From contig FR891312.1 of NCBI GenBank assembly GCA_000435335.1, positions 1-14,238 of the forward strand: DNA of 14,238 bases. Reading direction: 5' to 3'. The notes under the pieces are model-generated. The model was not told where the DNA came from. It saw only the letters and a program-made list of their open reading frames with translations, and ran no database searches. The translations under genes were made by a program, and so were the position numbers. This document shows positions 1 through 6,213 of this stretch, piece by piece. The stretch comes from Clostridium sp. CAG:964. GTDB taxonomy: Bacteria; Bacillota; Clostridia; Oscillospirales; Acutalibacteraceae. Positions within the stretch are counted from its first letter, which is position 1; each line of letters starts with the position of its first letter.

Positions 1-18
1 GTTTGCGACAGCTTTGTT

Positions 19-47
19 ATTATATCAAACCTACACCCTCTTGTCAA
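19..47 (-). promoter_or_regulatory. Sigma-70 type promoter reading out of the left edge
   Basis: On the minus strand there is a perfect TTGACA at 42-47 and a perfect TATAAT at 19-24, separated by 17 bases. This is the consensus for the housekeeping sigma factor. It points leftward, so it should drive a gene whose start lies beyond position 1. The AT-rich stretch at 48-107 would be its upstream region. The call rests on the motif match alone. Confidence 0.7.
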
Positions 48-107
48 CGCATTTTTTAAAGTTTTTTGAATATTTTTTATGATAATCTTCATCATTCGAC
101 TTTTAGC

Positions 108-145
108 TAAAATAAGAACCGGCACCACCCTCAGGCAGTGTCGGT
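108..145 (-). terminator. Rho-independent terminator after the SCIFF maturase gene
   Basis: Read on the minus strand, arms 134-145 and 118-129 form a 12-bp stem with one A-C mismatch and two G-U pairs around a TGAG loop. It is followed by a T-rich run (TTCTTATTTT, 108-117). It lies about 35 bases past the stop of the maturase gene, so it probably ends that transcript. It also insulates the promoter at 19-47. The T run is interrupted, so termination may be incomplete. Confidence 0.7.
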
Positions 146-180
146 CGTTATAGTAATTACATCATTAACAGGTTGTGTTC

Positions 181-1611
181 TCAGTGGCAGTTTTCGTCAC
201 AGGCACCGTCACAGCTTTGGTAATCCATACCGGACAGCCCCTCCTCCTCTTCTGCTACCTTTAACATAATAGCACATTCTATTCTCTTTCTGAACAGTTC
301 ACAGCCGTACTCATATATTCCGGCTATATCACCTGTAGCATGGTATGAGTTTGCCGCACAGCCGCCGCTGCAATATAGCCTTGCCCAGCAATCGTCACAT
401 TCTCTTCTGGCAAAGACATTGCACTTTCTGAATTTGTCTTGAATTTCTGTGTTTTTTACACCGTTCCAAACATCGCCTAAGCTGTATTTCGGATCGCCTA
501 CAAACTGGTGGCACGGAAAAAGCTCTCCCCATGGTGTTACAGCCATATATTCGGTACCGCTGCCGCAGCCTGACACACGCTTATAAATACACGGCCCGTG
601 CTCAAGGTCTATCATATAATGATAAAAAGTAAACGGCCTGCCCTCTTTTTCACGCTTTAGCATTTCCTTTGCCAGTATTTCATACTGTTCAAAAAGCTTA
701 GGCAAATCCTCTTTTGTAAGAGCATACGGGTCGTTCGGTGAACAGACTACAGGCTCCATACTAAGCTCGGTAAAGCCAAGGTCAGCCATATGGAATATAT
801 CGTTGGTAAAATCCACATTGTTATGGGTATATGTACCTCTCATATAGTAGCCACGGTTGCCACGCTTTTCAACAAAATGCTGAAATTTCGGCACTATAAC
901 ATCATAGCTGCCTCTGCCCTTGTAGTCCACACGCAGGTGGTCGTGCACTTCTTTTCTGCCGTCAAGGCTTAGTACAACATTATGCATTTCCTTATTGGCA
1001 AAATCTATAACATCATCGTCAATAAGCATACCGTTGGTGGTCAGCGTAAATCTAAAATTCTTGTTGTGCTCCTTTTCAATGCTTCTCGCATACTCAACAA
1101 GCTGTTTAACAACATCCCAGTTCATGAGAGGCTCGCCGCCGAAAAAGTCAACCTCCAGATTTCGGCGTGTACCGGAATTGGCAATAAGAAAATCCAGAGC
1201 CTGCTTGCCTACCTCAAAGGACATAAGTGCTCTGTTTCCCTGATATTTACCCTGGCTTGCAAAGCAATAGCTGCAGTTCAGGTTACAGGTGTGCGCCACA
1301 TGCAGACACAGCGCCTTTATAACATTGCTTCTTGATTTAAAATCTATAGCCTTTTGAGCATAGGAGCTGTCAGCAAACAGCTTGCCCTCGTTTTTAAGCT
1401 GAGTAATATCGTCGTAGCAGTCCTCCAGCTCCTGCTGTGTTACATCATTACGGCAGGCATATTTTTTCAGCAGTGCTGAAATAATTTCATCCTTTGAATT
1501 TTGACGATACATTTCAATCATATCGTAGGCTACCTCGTCTACACTGTGTACCGAGCCGCTGCCTTCATCAATAATTATATTATAGCCGTTTAATTTATAT
1601 TGGTGAACCAT
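181..1611 (-). CDS. SCIFF peptide maturase, radical SAM/SPASM thioether-forming enzyme
   Basis: This enzyme should install cysteine-to-carbon thioether cross-links in the SCIFF peptide encoded just upstream, using S-adenosylmethionine. From the ATG at 1611 it has 476 residues. The N-terminal ~85 residues (basic start, then acidic helices) look like a peptide-recognition (RRE/PqqD-like) domain. The radical SAM motif CX3CX2C is at C109, C113 and C116, with GGEP at 158-161. The C-terminal half is a SPASM domain with many cysteines (C349, C367, C397, C405, C408, C414, C418, C437) expected to hold two auxiliary Fe-S clusters. The frame stays open upstream to 1665, but the ATG at 1611 has a GAGGT Shine-Dalgarno at 1618-1622, six bases away, and gives the family-like start. 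The last ten residues add three cysteines in CX3CX3C spacing, discussed separately. Family assignment is firm because the substrate gene is adjacent. Confidence 0.95.
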   Translation of the reverse strand: MVHQYKLNGYNIIIDEGSGSVHSVDEVAYDMIEMYRQNSKDEIISALLKKYACRNDVTQQELEDCYDDITQLKNEGKLFADSSYAQKAIDFKSRSNVIKALCLHVAHTCNLNCSYCFASQGKYQGNRALMSFEVGKQALDFLIANSGTRRNLEVDFFGGEPLMNWDVVKQLVEYARSIEKEHNKNFRFTLTTNGMLIDDDVIDFANKEMHNVVLSLDGRKEVHDHLRVDYKGRGSYDVIVPKFQHFVEKRGNRGYYMRGTYTHNNVDFTNDIFHMADLGFTELSMEPVVCSPNDPYALTKEDLPKLFEQYEILAKEMLKREKEGRPFTFYHYMIDLEHGPCIYKRVSGCGSGTEYMAVTPWGELFPCHQFVGDPKYSLGDVWNGVKNTEIQDKFRKCNVFARRECDDCWARLYCSGGCAANSYHATGDIAGIYEYGCELFRKRIECAIMLKVAEEEEGLSGMDYQSCDGACDENCH

Positions 1612-1642
1612 TATTTTACCTCGTTGTTCAAAATGTTTTTTA

Positions 1643-1682
1643 CAAAATAAAATGCCGCAACTCACTCAAGTGGTTTACGGCA
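1643..1682 (-). terminator. Terminator-like hairpin between SCIFF peptide and maturase genes
   Basis: On the minus strand the arms TGCCGTAA (1675-1682) and TTGCGGCA (1653-1660) pair over 8 bp. An inner CAC/GTG stem closes a short TTGA loop. The hairpin is followed by TTTTATTTTG (1643-1652). It lies after the SCIFF stop and before the maturase Shine-Dalgarno. Inference: it lets only some transcripts continue, giving more substrate peptide than enzyme, a common arrangement in peptide-modification operons. Confidence 0.65.
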
Positions 1683-1702
1683 CTTTTGAAAAAGCTTTTT
1701 AA

Positions 1703-1849
1703 TTACTTGCTTGTTTTCTCGCAAGGCTGATTAGCTACACCGCAAGATGTTTTACAAGCTGACTGACATGATGTCTGGCACTCGCCGCAGCCGCCGTTCT
1801 TAATGCTCTTTGCAAGATCTCTGGTCTTAAGAGTTTTTATTCTTTTCAT
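1703..1849 (-). CDS. SCIFF precursor peptide (six cysteines in forty-five residues)
   Basis: This is a 48-residue peptide with a basic leader (starts MKRIKTLKTRDLAKS) and a cysteine-rich C-terminal half. The six cysteines are at residues 21, 24, 28, 32, 36 and 43, so the core runs CX2CX3CX3CX3CX6C and contains GGCGECQTSCQSACKTSC. This matches the SCIFF family, a near-universal Clostridia peptide that a dedicated radical SAM enzyme cross-links through Cys-to-Thr type thioethers; its cellular role is still unknown. The ATG at 1849 is preceded by AGGAG at 1859-1863, nine bases away. The gene is first in the operon, has its own promoter at 1891-1919, and is separated from the maturase by 91 bases with a hairpin. 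Confidence 0.95.
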   Translation of the reverse strand: MKRIKTLKTRDLAKSIKNGGCGECQTSCQSACKTSCGVANQPCEKTSK

Positions 1850-1890
1850 AAGTAATTTCTCCTTTCAAGGTTCAGTATAAAACTATAGTT

Positions 1891-1919
1891 ATTTTACAAC
1901 TTTTTGCCTGCTATGTCAA
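1891..1919 (-). promoter_or_regulatory. Promoter of the SCIFF operon
   Basis: On the minus strand there is a perfect TTGACA at 1914-1919 and a TAAAAT at 1891-1896, with 17 bases between. Transcription would start near 1884, giving a leader of about 35 bases before the SCIFF ATG. It is divergent from the promoter at 1966-1994; the two -35 boxes are only 46 bases apart, so polymerases could interfere or share an upstream activator. Confidence 0.75.
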
Positions 1920-1965
1920 CATCTATAATTAAGTTGACTAATTTAATATTGTTATTAAAAATCAC

Positions 1966-1994
1966 TTGACAAATTATAACGCTATCTATATAAT
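1966..1994 (+). promoter_or_regulatory. Promoter of the DUF177-rpmF operon
   Basis: There is a perfect TTGACA (1966-1971), a 17-base spacer, and a perfect TATAAT (1989-1994). Transcription would start around 2001, leaving a leader of about 48 bases. A fully consensus promoter fits a ribosomal protein operon that must be highly expressed. Confidence 0.8.
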
Positions 1995-2048
1995 ATTATC
2001 TAGTGTTTTGAAAACTGCCCAACTGTTTATTAAAGAGAGGTGTGCAAG

Positions 2049-2543
2049 TTGATTCTGGATTTAAAAGCAATTTTTTTAAACGACGGCTCTGTTTTGCATA
2101 CTGATTATTCCTTTAATATGGCAGAGGTTAAGGTGGATAGCATTTATCCATTTACTTCACCTGTAAGGGTGGACATTACGGCAGAAAATCGAGCAGGGTT
2201 AGTTAAGCTTTCTCTGGCAACTAGCTTTAACTACCAAAGGCCTTGCGATCGTTGCGGAACCGGCGTAACCAAAGCTATGCATTATAATTTTGAGCATTAT
2301 TTAGTTACATCCCTAAGCGGTGACCAAAATGACGATTATATCGAAACTCCTGATCACACAATTGACCTTGATGAGCTTTTGACAGCTGATATTTTGCTGG
2401 AGCTTCCGTCAAAGTTCTTGTGCAGTGATAATTGCAAGGGGCTTTGCCCTAAGTGTGGTGCTAACCTAAATGAAACAACATGTAATTGCACCACAAAACA
2501 AATTGACCCTCGCTTAGAGGTGTTGAAACAGCTTATTGAATAA
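2049..2543 (+). CDS. DUF177/YceD family zinc-binding protein
   Basis: This is a member of the DUF177 (YceD) family, which sits next to rpmF across bacteria and in E. coli and plants has been linked to 23S rRNA accumulation. Its molecular action is not settled. With a TTG start at 2049 it has 164 residues. Cysteine pairs at C66/C69 and C133/C136, with extra cysteines at 125, 129, 145 and 147, suggest one or two zinc sites. The acidic middle part and an N-terminal beta-rich segment fit the family. The in-frame GTG at 2040 was rejected as start because it overlaps the only Shine-Dalgarno (GAGAGGTG, 2035-2042), which is six bases before the TTG. Fifty-three bases separate it from rpmF; both are driven from the promoter at 1966-1994. 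Confidence 0.88.
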   Translation: MILDLKAIFLNDGSVLHTDYSFNMAEVKVDSIYPFTSPVRVDITAENRAGLVKLSLATSFNYQRPCDRCGTGVTKAMHYNFEHYLVTSLSGDQNDDYIETPDHTIDLDELLTADILLELPSKFLCSDNCKGLCPKCGANLNETTCNCTTKQIDPRLEVLKQLIE

Positions 2544-2596
2544 AATGGGTGTTAAATACCCGAAAAAATAATTGTAAATAAAAGGAGAGGCTAAAA

Positions 2597-2779
2597 ATGG
2601 CAGTACCAAAGAGAAAAACATCTCACGCTAGAAAAAATAAGAGAAGATCAACAGTTTGGAAAATGGAAGCACCTGCTCTTGTAGCTTGCCCTAACTGCGG
2701 CGAGTATAAGACACCACACAGAGTTTGCGGTGCTTGCGGCTTCTACAATGGCCGTGAGGTTGTTAAGAAGGATAACTGA
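2597..2779 (+). CDS. rpmF: 50S ribosomal protein L32
   Basis: A structural protein of the large ribosomal subunit, 60 residues, the normal bL32 length. It starts with the conserved MAVPKRKTS, continues with a basic stretch that contacts 23S rRNA, and then has a zinc ribbon with C31/C34 and C44/C47 (CPNCGEY and CGACGFYNG). The zinc-binding (C+) form of L32 is the one repressed and replaced under zinc limitation in some Firmicutes; nothing in this window shows such control. A strong Shine-Dalgarno (AAAGGAGAGG, 2581-2590) precedes the ATG. It is the last gene of the operon and is followed by a strong terminator. Confidence 0.98.
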   Translation: MAVPKRKTSHARKNKRRSTVWKMEAPALVACPNCGEYKTPHRVCGACGFYNGREVVKKDN

Positions 2780-2795
2780 TTAATAGAATTATTTC

Positions 2796-2825
2796 AGAGG
2801 AAAGCGTTAGCTTTCCTCTTTTTTT
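2796..2825 (+). terminator. Rho-independent terminator after rpmF
   Basis: A perfect 10-bp stem (AGAGGAAAGC with GCTTTCCTCT) closes a GTTA loop and is followed by six T residues (2820-2825). It begins 17 bases after the rpmF stop. Confidence 0.93.
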
Positions 2826-2834
2826 ATGCCCGTA

Positions 2835-2873
2835 TAAAAAAACAAGCGGCAACCTAGTCCATTGCCACTTGTT
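2835..2873 (-). terminator. Rho-independent terminator after serA
   Basis: On the minus strand, arms 2862-2873 and 2841-2852 pair in 11 of 12 positions around a 9-base loop. A run of seven T follows (2836-2842, partly inside the stem). It lies 72 bases past the serA stop and faces the rpmF terminator, so the two convergent operons each carry their own terminator. Confidence 0.85.
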
Positions 2874-2945
2874 AAAATCAATTTTCTTTTTTCGGTTCTA
2901 CCCCAATTATTGACATAAAACCCATTTTAAGCTGTATTAAGTTAA

Positions 2946-4106
2946 TTACTTAATTACTCTTACACGAATAACGCCGTCTACTCCCTTAATGCTGTCTGTC
3001 AAGTCAGCGGAAGCACCTGTAACATCAATAATTGTATAAGCGTAGTCTTTTCTTGACTTGTTCTCCATATTCTCTACATTTGCACCCTGCTGGCTTACAA
3101 AAGACAGAACACTTTGAAGAACTGCCGGTACATTCTTGTGAAGTACACAGTAACGAACATCGCCTGTTCTTGCCATTTTTGCTGCCGGGAAGTTTACAGA
3201 ATGTGTAATGTTGCCGTTTTCCAAGTAATCTTTAATTTCATCAGCAGCCATTCTTGCACAGTTGTCTTCACTTTCAGGTGTTGAAGCACCAAGGTGAGGC
3301 ATAGCAATAACGCCGTCTACTCCTAAAAGATTGTCTGTAGCAAAGTCTGTAACATATGTGCTTACCTTGCCGCTCTCTATAGCAGCCAAAACATCCTCAG
3401 AATTACAAAGGTCTGCACGAGAGTAATTAAGAATTCTGACGCCATCCTTCATTTTTGCAATATTTTCTGCGCAAATGATATTCTTTGTGTCAGGTGTTAG
3501 CGGAACATGAACTGTAATATAATCACTGTCGGCAAAAACTTCGTCCAAATTAGTAACATGCTTAACGTGTCTTGAAAGCTGAAGAGCACCGTCTACTGAA
3601 AGGAATGGGTCATAGCCTATTACATCCATACCCAAAGCAATAGCGGCATTTGCAACCAAAGCACCAATAGCACCTAAGCCGATAACGCCAAGAGTTTTAC
3701 CCTTAATTTCAGGACCTGCAAACTGGCTCTTGCCCTTCTCTACCATTTTGCCTACAGCGTCGCCGTTACCCTTTAGTGTTTTTGCCCACTCGATACCGGC
3801 TGTAATTTTTCTTGAGCTTAGAAGCAAGCCTGCAATTACAAGCTCCTTTACAGCGTTAGCATTAGCACCCGGTGTGTTGAAAACAACTATACCCTGCTCA
3901 CTGCACTTGTCAAGAGGAATGTTGTTTACGCCTGCACCTGCTCTTGCAATAGCAAGAAGTGACTCCGGCATATCCATTTCGTGCATCGAAGCACTGCGTA
4001 CAAGTATAGCGTCAGGATTTTGAACATCGTCGCCGTATGTATAGTCGCTGCCTAGTCTGCTTAAACCAACAGTTGAAATTTTGTTTAATGTTTTAATATT
4101 ATACAT
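2946..4106 (-). CDS. serA: D-3-phosphoglycerate dehydrogenase, short form with ACT domain
   Basis: It catalyses the first step of serine synthesis, NAD-dependent oxidation of 3-phosphoglycerate to 3-phosphohydroxypyruvate, in the cytoplasm. It has 386 residues. The substrate-binding part occurs before about residue 100 and again after 280. The Rossmann domain has GLGAIG at 143-148 and D166 as the likely NAD-selecting acid. Catalytic R230 and H271 (PHLGAST) are present. The usual catalytic Glu of the FxxEP region appears replaced by D258 (FATDN), with a shorter loop to the His than in E. coli SerA. Residues from about 317 form an ACT domain, the usual site of serine feedback. The ATG at 4106 has a GAGGT ribosome site. 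It follows serC by 53 bases in one operon. A general hydroxyacid dehydrogenase role is unlikely given serC next door. Confidence 0.93.
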   Translation of the reverse strand: MYNIKTLNKISTVGLSRLGSDYTYGDDVQNPDAILVRSASMHEMDMPESLLAIARAGAGVNNIPLDKCSEQGIVVFNTPGANANAVKELVIAGLLLSSRKITAGIEWAKTLKGNGDAVGKMVEKGKSQFAGPEIKGKTLGVIGLGAIGALVANAAIALGMDVIGYDPFLSVDGALQLSRHVKHVTNLDEVFADSDYITVHVPLTPDTKNIICAENIAKMKDGVRILNYSRADLCNSEDVLAAIESGKVSTYVTDFATDNLLGVDGVIAMPHLGASTPESEDNCARMAADEIKDYLENGNITHSVNFPAAKMARTGDVRYCVLHKNVPAVLQSVLSFVSQQGANVENMENKSRKDYAYTIIDVTGASADLTDSIKGVDGVIRVRVIK

Positions 4107-4159
4107 TGGTAATCAACCTCTTATATAAAAATTTATTATTGCGAAAGCAACGGTAAAAA

Positions 4160-5245
4160 TCAGCCGTTGTTCTTCTCAAACTCTGTCATAAAGTCAACCA
4201 GAGCCTTTACACCCTCGTAAGGCATAGCGTTGTAAATAGAAGCACGCATACCGCCTACTGTACGGTGGCCCTTAATGTTTACCAAGCCTGCCTCTGTAGC
4301 CTCTTTTACAAACTTAGCGTCAAGCTCGTCACTACCTGTTACGAAAGGAACATTCATAAGTGAACGGTCCTCAGGTACAACAGTGCCCTTAAACAGCTTA
4401 GAGTTGTCAAGGAAGTTGTAAAGAAGATCAGCCTTTTTCTTGTTTAGCTCATACATTTTGTCAAGACCGCCTACCTCGTTCTTAATCCACTCAAGAACAA
4501 GCTTTGCAATGTAGATTGTGTAGCAAGGAGGAGTGTTGAACATAGAACCGTTATCGGCATGTGTCTTCCAGTTAAGCATTGTAGGAGTAATATCCATAGC
4601 GTTGCCTATAAGATCCTCACGAACAATAACTACTGTTAAGCCGGCCGGAGCCATATTTTTCTGTGCGCCTGCATACAAAACGCCAAACTTTGAAACATCA
4701 ATAGGTCTTGAAAGAATGCATGAAGAGATATCAGCAACCAACGGAACATCGCCTGTATCAGGAAGCTCGTGGTAAACTGTACCGTAAATTGTATTATTCA
4801 TACAAATATAGAAGTAGTCAGCATCCTTTGTAAATGTAGCAGGGTCAAGCTTTGGGATATATGTAAATGTTTTGTCGGCAGAAGATGCCACAACATTTGC
4901 CTGACCGTATCTTGCAGCCTCTGCGTGTGCCTTTTTAGCCCACTGACCTGTAATAACATAGTCAGCCTTGCCGCTTTTTGTCATAAGGTTCATAGGAATA
5001 GCTGCAAACTGTGTGGAAGCACCACCCTGCAAGAACAAAACCTTGTAGTTATCAGGAATATTCATAATCTCTCTTAAAAGAGCCTCTGCTCCCTGAATGA
5101 TTGTTCCATAAACCTTAGAACGGTGTGACATTTCCATTACGGATTGTCCGCTGCCCTCATAGTCAAGCATTTCTGCTGCCGCTTTTTTTAGTACCGATTC
5201 CGGAAGCATTGAAGGGCCGGCTGAGAAATTGTAAACTCTACTCAT
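4160..5245 (-). CDS. serC: Phosphoserine aminotransferase
   Basis: A PLP-dependent class V aminotransferase that turns 3-phosphohydroxypyruvate and glutamate into phosphoserine and 2-oxoglutarate, the second step of serine synthesis. It can also serve in pyridoxal phosphate synthesis in some bacteria. It has 361 residues, the family length. Visible hallmarks are the start YNFSAGPSMLP, the H41-R42 substrate loop, GGAST at 74-78, W102, D172 (which pairs with the PLP nitrogen), and the PLP lysine K196 in YAGAQKNMAPAG. The ATG at 5245 has an AAAGGA ribosome site. It is the first gene of the serC-serA operon. A phosphoserine phosphatase gene is not in the window. Confidence 0.97.
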   Translation of the reverse strand: MSRVYNFSAGPSMLPESVLKKAAAEMLDYEGSGQSVMEMSHRSKVYGTIIQGAEALLREIMNIPDNYKVLFLQGGASTQFAAIPMNLMTKSGKADYVITGQWAKKAHAEAARYGQANVVASSADKTFTYIPKLDPATFTKDADYFYICMNNTIYGTVYHELPDTGDVPLVADISSCILSRPIDVSKFGVLYAGAQKNMAPAGLTVVIVREDLIGNAMDITPTMLNWKTHADNGSMFNTPPCYTIYIAKLVLEWIKNEVGGLDKMYELNKKKADLLYNFLDNSKLFKGTVVPEDRSLMNVPFVTGSDELDAKFVKEATEAGLVNIKGHRTVGGMRASIYNAMPYEGVKALVDFMTEFEKNNG

Positions 5246-5302
5246 TATAAATTCATATCCTTTCTTGATATAAAAAATATATTATTAAACTATAATGTTT
5301 AC

Positions 5303-5324
5303 AACAGCTATAAATACAGCTGTT
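5303..5324 (-). repeat. Inverted repeat in the serC leader
   Basis: Two 7-base arms, AACAGCT (5303-5309) and AGCTGTT (5318-5324), flank an 8-base AT-rich spacer. It lies between the predicted serC promoter and the serC ATG. It may be a repressor operator just downstream of the transcription start, or a small leader hairpin. There is no T run, so it is not a terminator. Confidence 0.35.
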
Positions 5325-5344
5325 AATTACAACATAACACATTA

Positions 5345-5372
5345 ATTATAACTTATATATTTTTTTAGTCAA
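5345..5372 (-). promoter_or_regulatory. Promoter of the serC-serA operon
   Basis: On the minus strand there is a TTGACT (5367-5372) and a perfect TATAAT (5345-5350) with a 16-base spacer. Transcription would start near 5338, giving a leader of about 90 bases that contains the inverted repeat at 5303-5324. Confidence 0.65.
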
Positions 5373-5577
5373 CATTATTTTAACAAATATTGCATTTAAG
5401 CTGCATATTTTTTCAGATTCCACATTATAACCGCTCTATTATACACCGCATTTATGGCAATACCCCTTACCCTATAAGCTGCTAAGGCTCTACTTCAAAT
5501 AGTATGCTAACAAAGTAAAACTTACCACTAAATGAATTTATTAGGAAAAATCATTTTATTAATGCCTATTCATTCTC
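5373..5577. other. AT-rich spacer between divergent serC and gtrA promoters
   Basis: Together with the flanking promoters this makes a gene-free stretch of about 400 bases (5246-5652). I found no convincing open reading frame, riboswitch or RNA gene in it. The part at 5531-5575 has a loose inverted repeat (AATGAA at one end, TTCATT at the other) just upstream of the gtrA promoter, which could be a regulator site but is weak. Confidence 0.4.
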
Positions 5578-5606
5578 TTGACAAGCACCTGTGTGTCTGA
5601 TACAAT
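5578..5606 (+). promoter_or_regulatory. Promoter of the gtrA-oxidoreductase operon
   Basis: There is a perfect TTGACA (5578-5583), a 17-base spacer, and TACAAT (5601-5606). Transcription would start near 5613, about 40 bases before the gtrA ATG. Confidence 0.75.
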
Positions 5607-5652
5607 TTAGGGTGTGTTATCAGATTATGCTATATAAAGGGTGGTTTTGCAA

Positions 5653-6114
5653 ATGAACCTAAAAAAGCTGTTTGTAGAGGAAACCGACAGCACATTTATC
5701 CAGTTTTTCAGATACTGCTTTGTAGGCGGTTTTGCTACGGTGGTAGACTGGGGGCTGTCTGCTCTGCTTTTTTACTGTGTATTTGGCACAAAGCTTGCTC
5801 TGCTGTGCAATGGTTTATCCTTTGCGGCCGGGCTTGTTGTTAATTACTGCTTAAGCACCTTTTGGATATTTAAAAATTCAAAAATTAACAACAGGTTGTT
5901 GGAGTTTCTTTCCTTTGCAGCCATTGGCGTGGTGGGACTTTTAATCACCTTGGGTATAACCTCTTTATTTGAGCTTATGCTTGCAAACAGCACAAGCCTA
6001 TACCAAATAATAGCCAAGGTTGTATCTACGGCAGTGTCTTTTTTATGGAACTTTTTCGCAAGAAAATACCTGCTGTTTAATAAAAATTCAGAAAAAAATA
6101 ACGGCTCAAAATAA
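5653..6114 (+). CDS. GtrA family membrane protein
   Basis: A small polytopic membrane protein of 153 residues in the GtrA/DPMS family, thought to move or assist polyprenyl-phosphate-linked sugars across the cytoplasmic membrane for envelope glycans. Four hydrophobic segments are visible at about 19-41, 46-70, 84-108 and 116-136. Family signatures include FFRYCFVGGFATVVDW near the first segment, NYCLSTFWIF at 64-73, and a C-terminal NFFARKYLLF at 133-142. The frame is open from a GTG at 5641, but the ATG at 5653 has an AAAGGGTGG ribosome site about 8 bases before it and gives the typical N-terminus, so I chose that. It is the first gene of a pair with a FAD oxidoreductase. No glycosyltransferase is adjacent, so the substrate cannot be inferred. 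Confidence 0.88.
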   Translation: MNLKKLFVEETDSTFIQFFRYCFVGGFATVVDWGLSALLFYCVFGTKLALLCNGLSFAAGLVVNYCLSTFWIFKNSKINNRLLEFLSFAAIGVVGLLITLGITSLFELMLANSTSLYQIIAKVVSTAVSFLWNFFARKYLLFNKNSEKNNGSK

Positions 6115-6120
6115 GCCGTT
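6100..6120 (+). terminator. Weak hairpin overlapping the gtrA stop codon
   Basis: The arms AACGGCT (6100-6106) and AGCCGTT (6114-6120) form a perfect 7-bp stem with a 7-base loop, followed by only a broken T run. It overlaps the gtrA stop. It may cause partial termination or protect the 3' end of a gtrA-only transcript. I see no separate promoter for the next gene, so most transcripts probably read on. Confidence 0.4.
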
Positions 6121-6213
6121 TTAGTAGTTTGATGATTTTAAATACTATACAGGAGCGGATTTGTGTTGCTTCGCATACTACCTGGCACAGAAAGGGGTAC
6201 TAAGAAAATTAAG

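Noticed and set aside
790..1335. Plus-strand open frames inside the SCIFF maturase gene
   Set aside because: They lie opposite a well-supported gene, have no family motifs and no good ribosome sites, and are antisense shadows.
2040..2048. GTG at 2040 as the start of the DUF177 gene
   Set aside because: It lies within the only Shine-Dalgarno sequence, so the TTG at 2049 is better placed.
5246..5640. Riboswitch or T-box leader upstream of serC
   Set aside because: No conserved riboswitch core, T-box sequence or terminator/antiterminator pair was visible; the leader is short and AT-rich.
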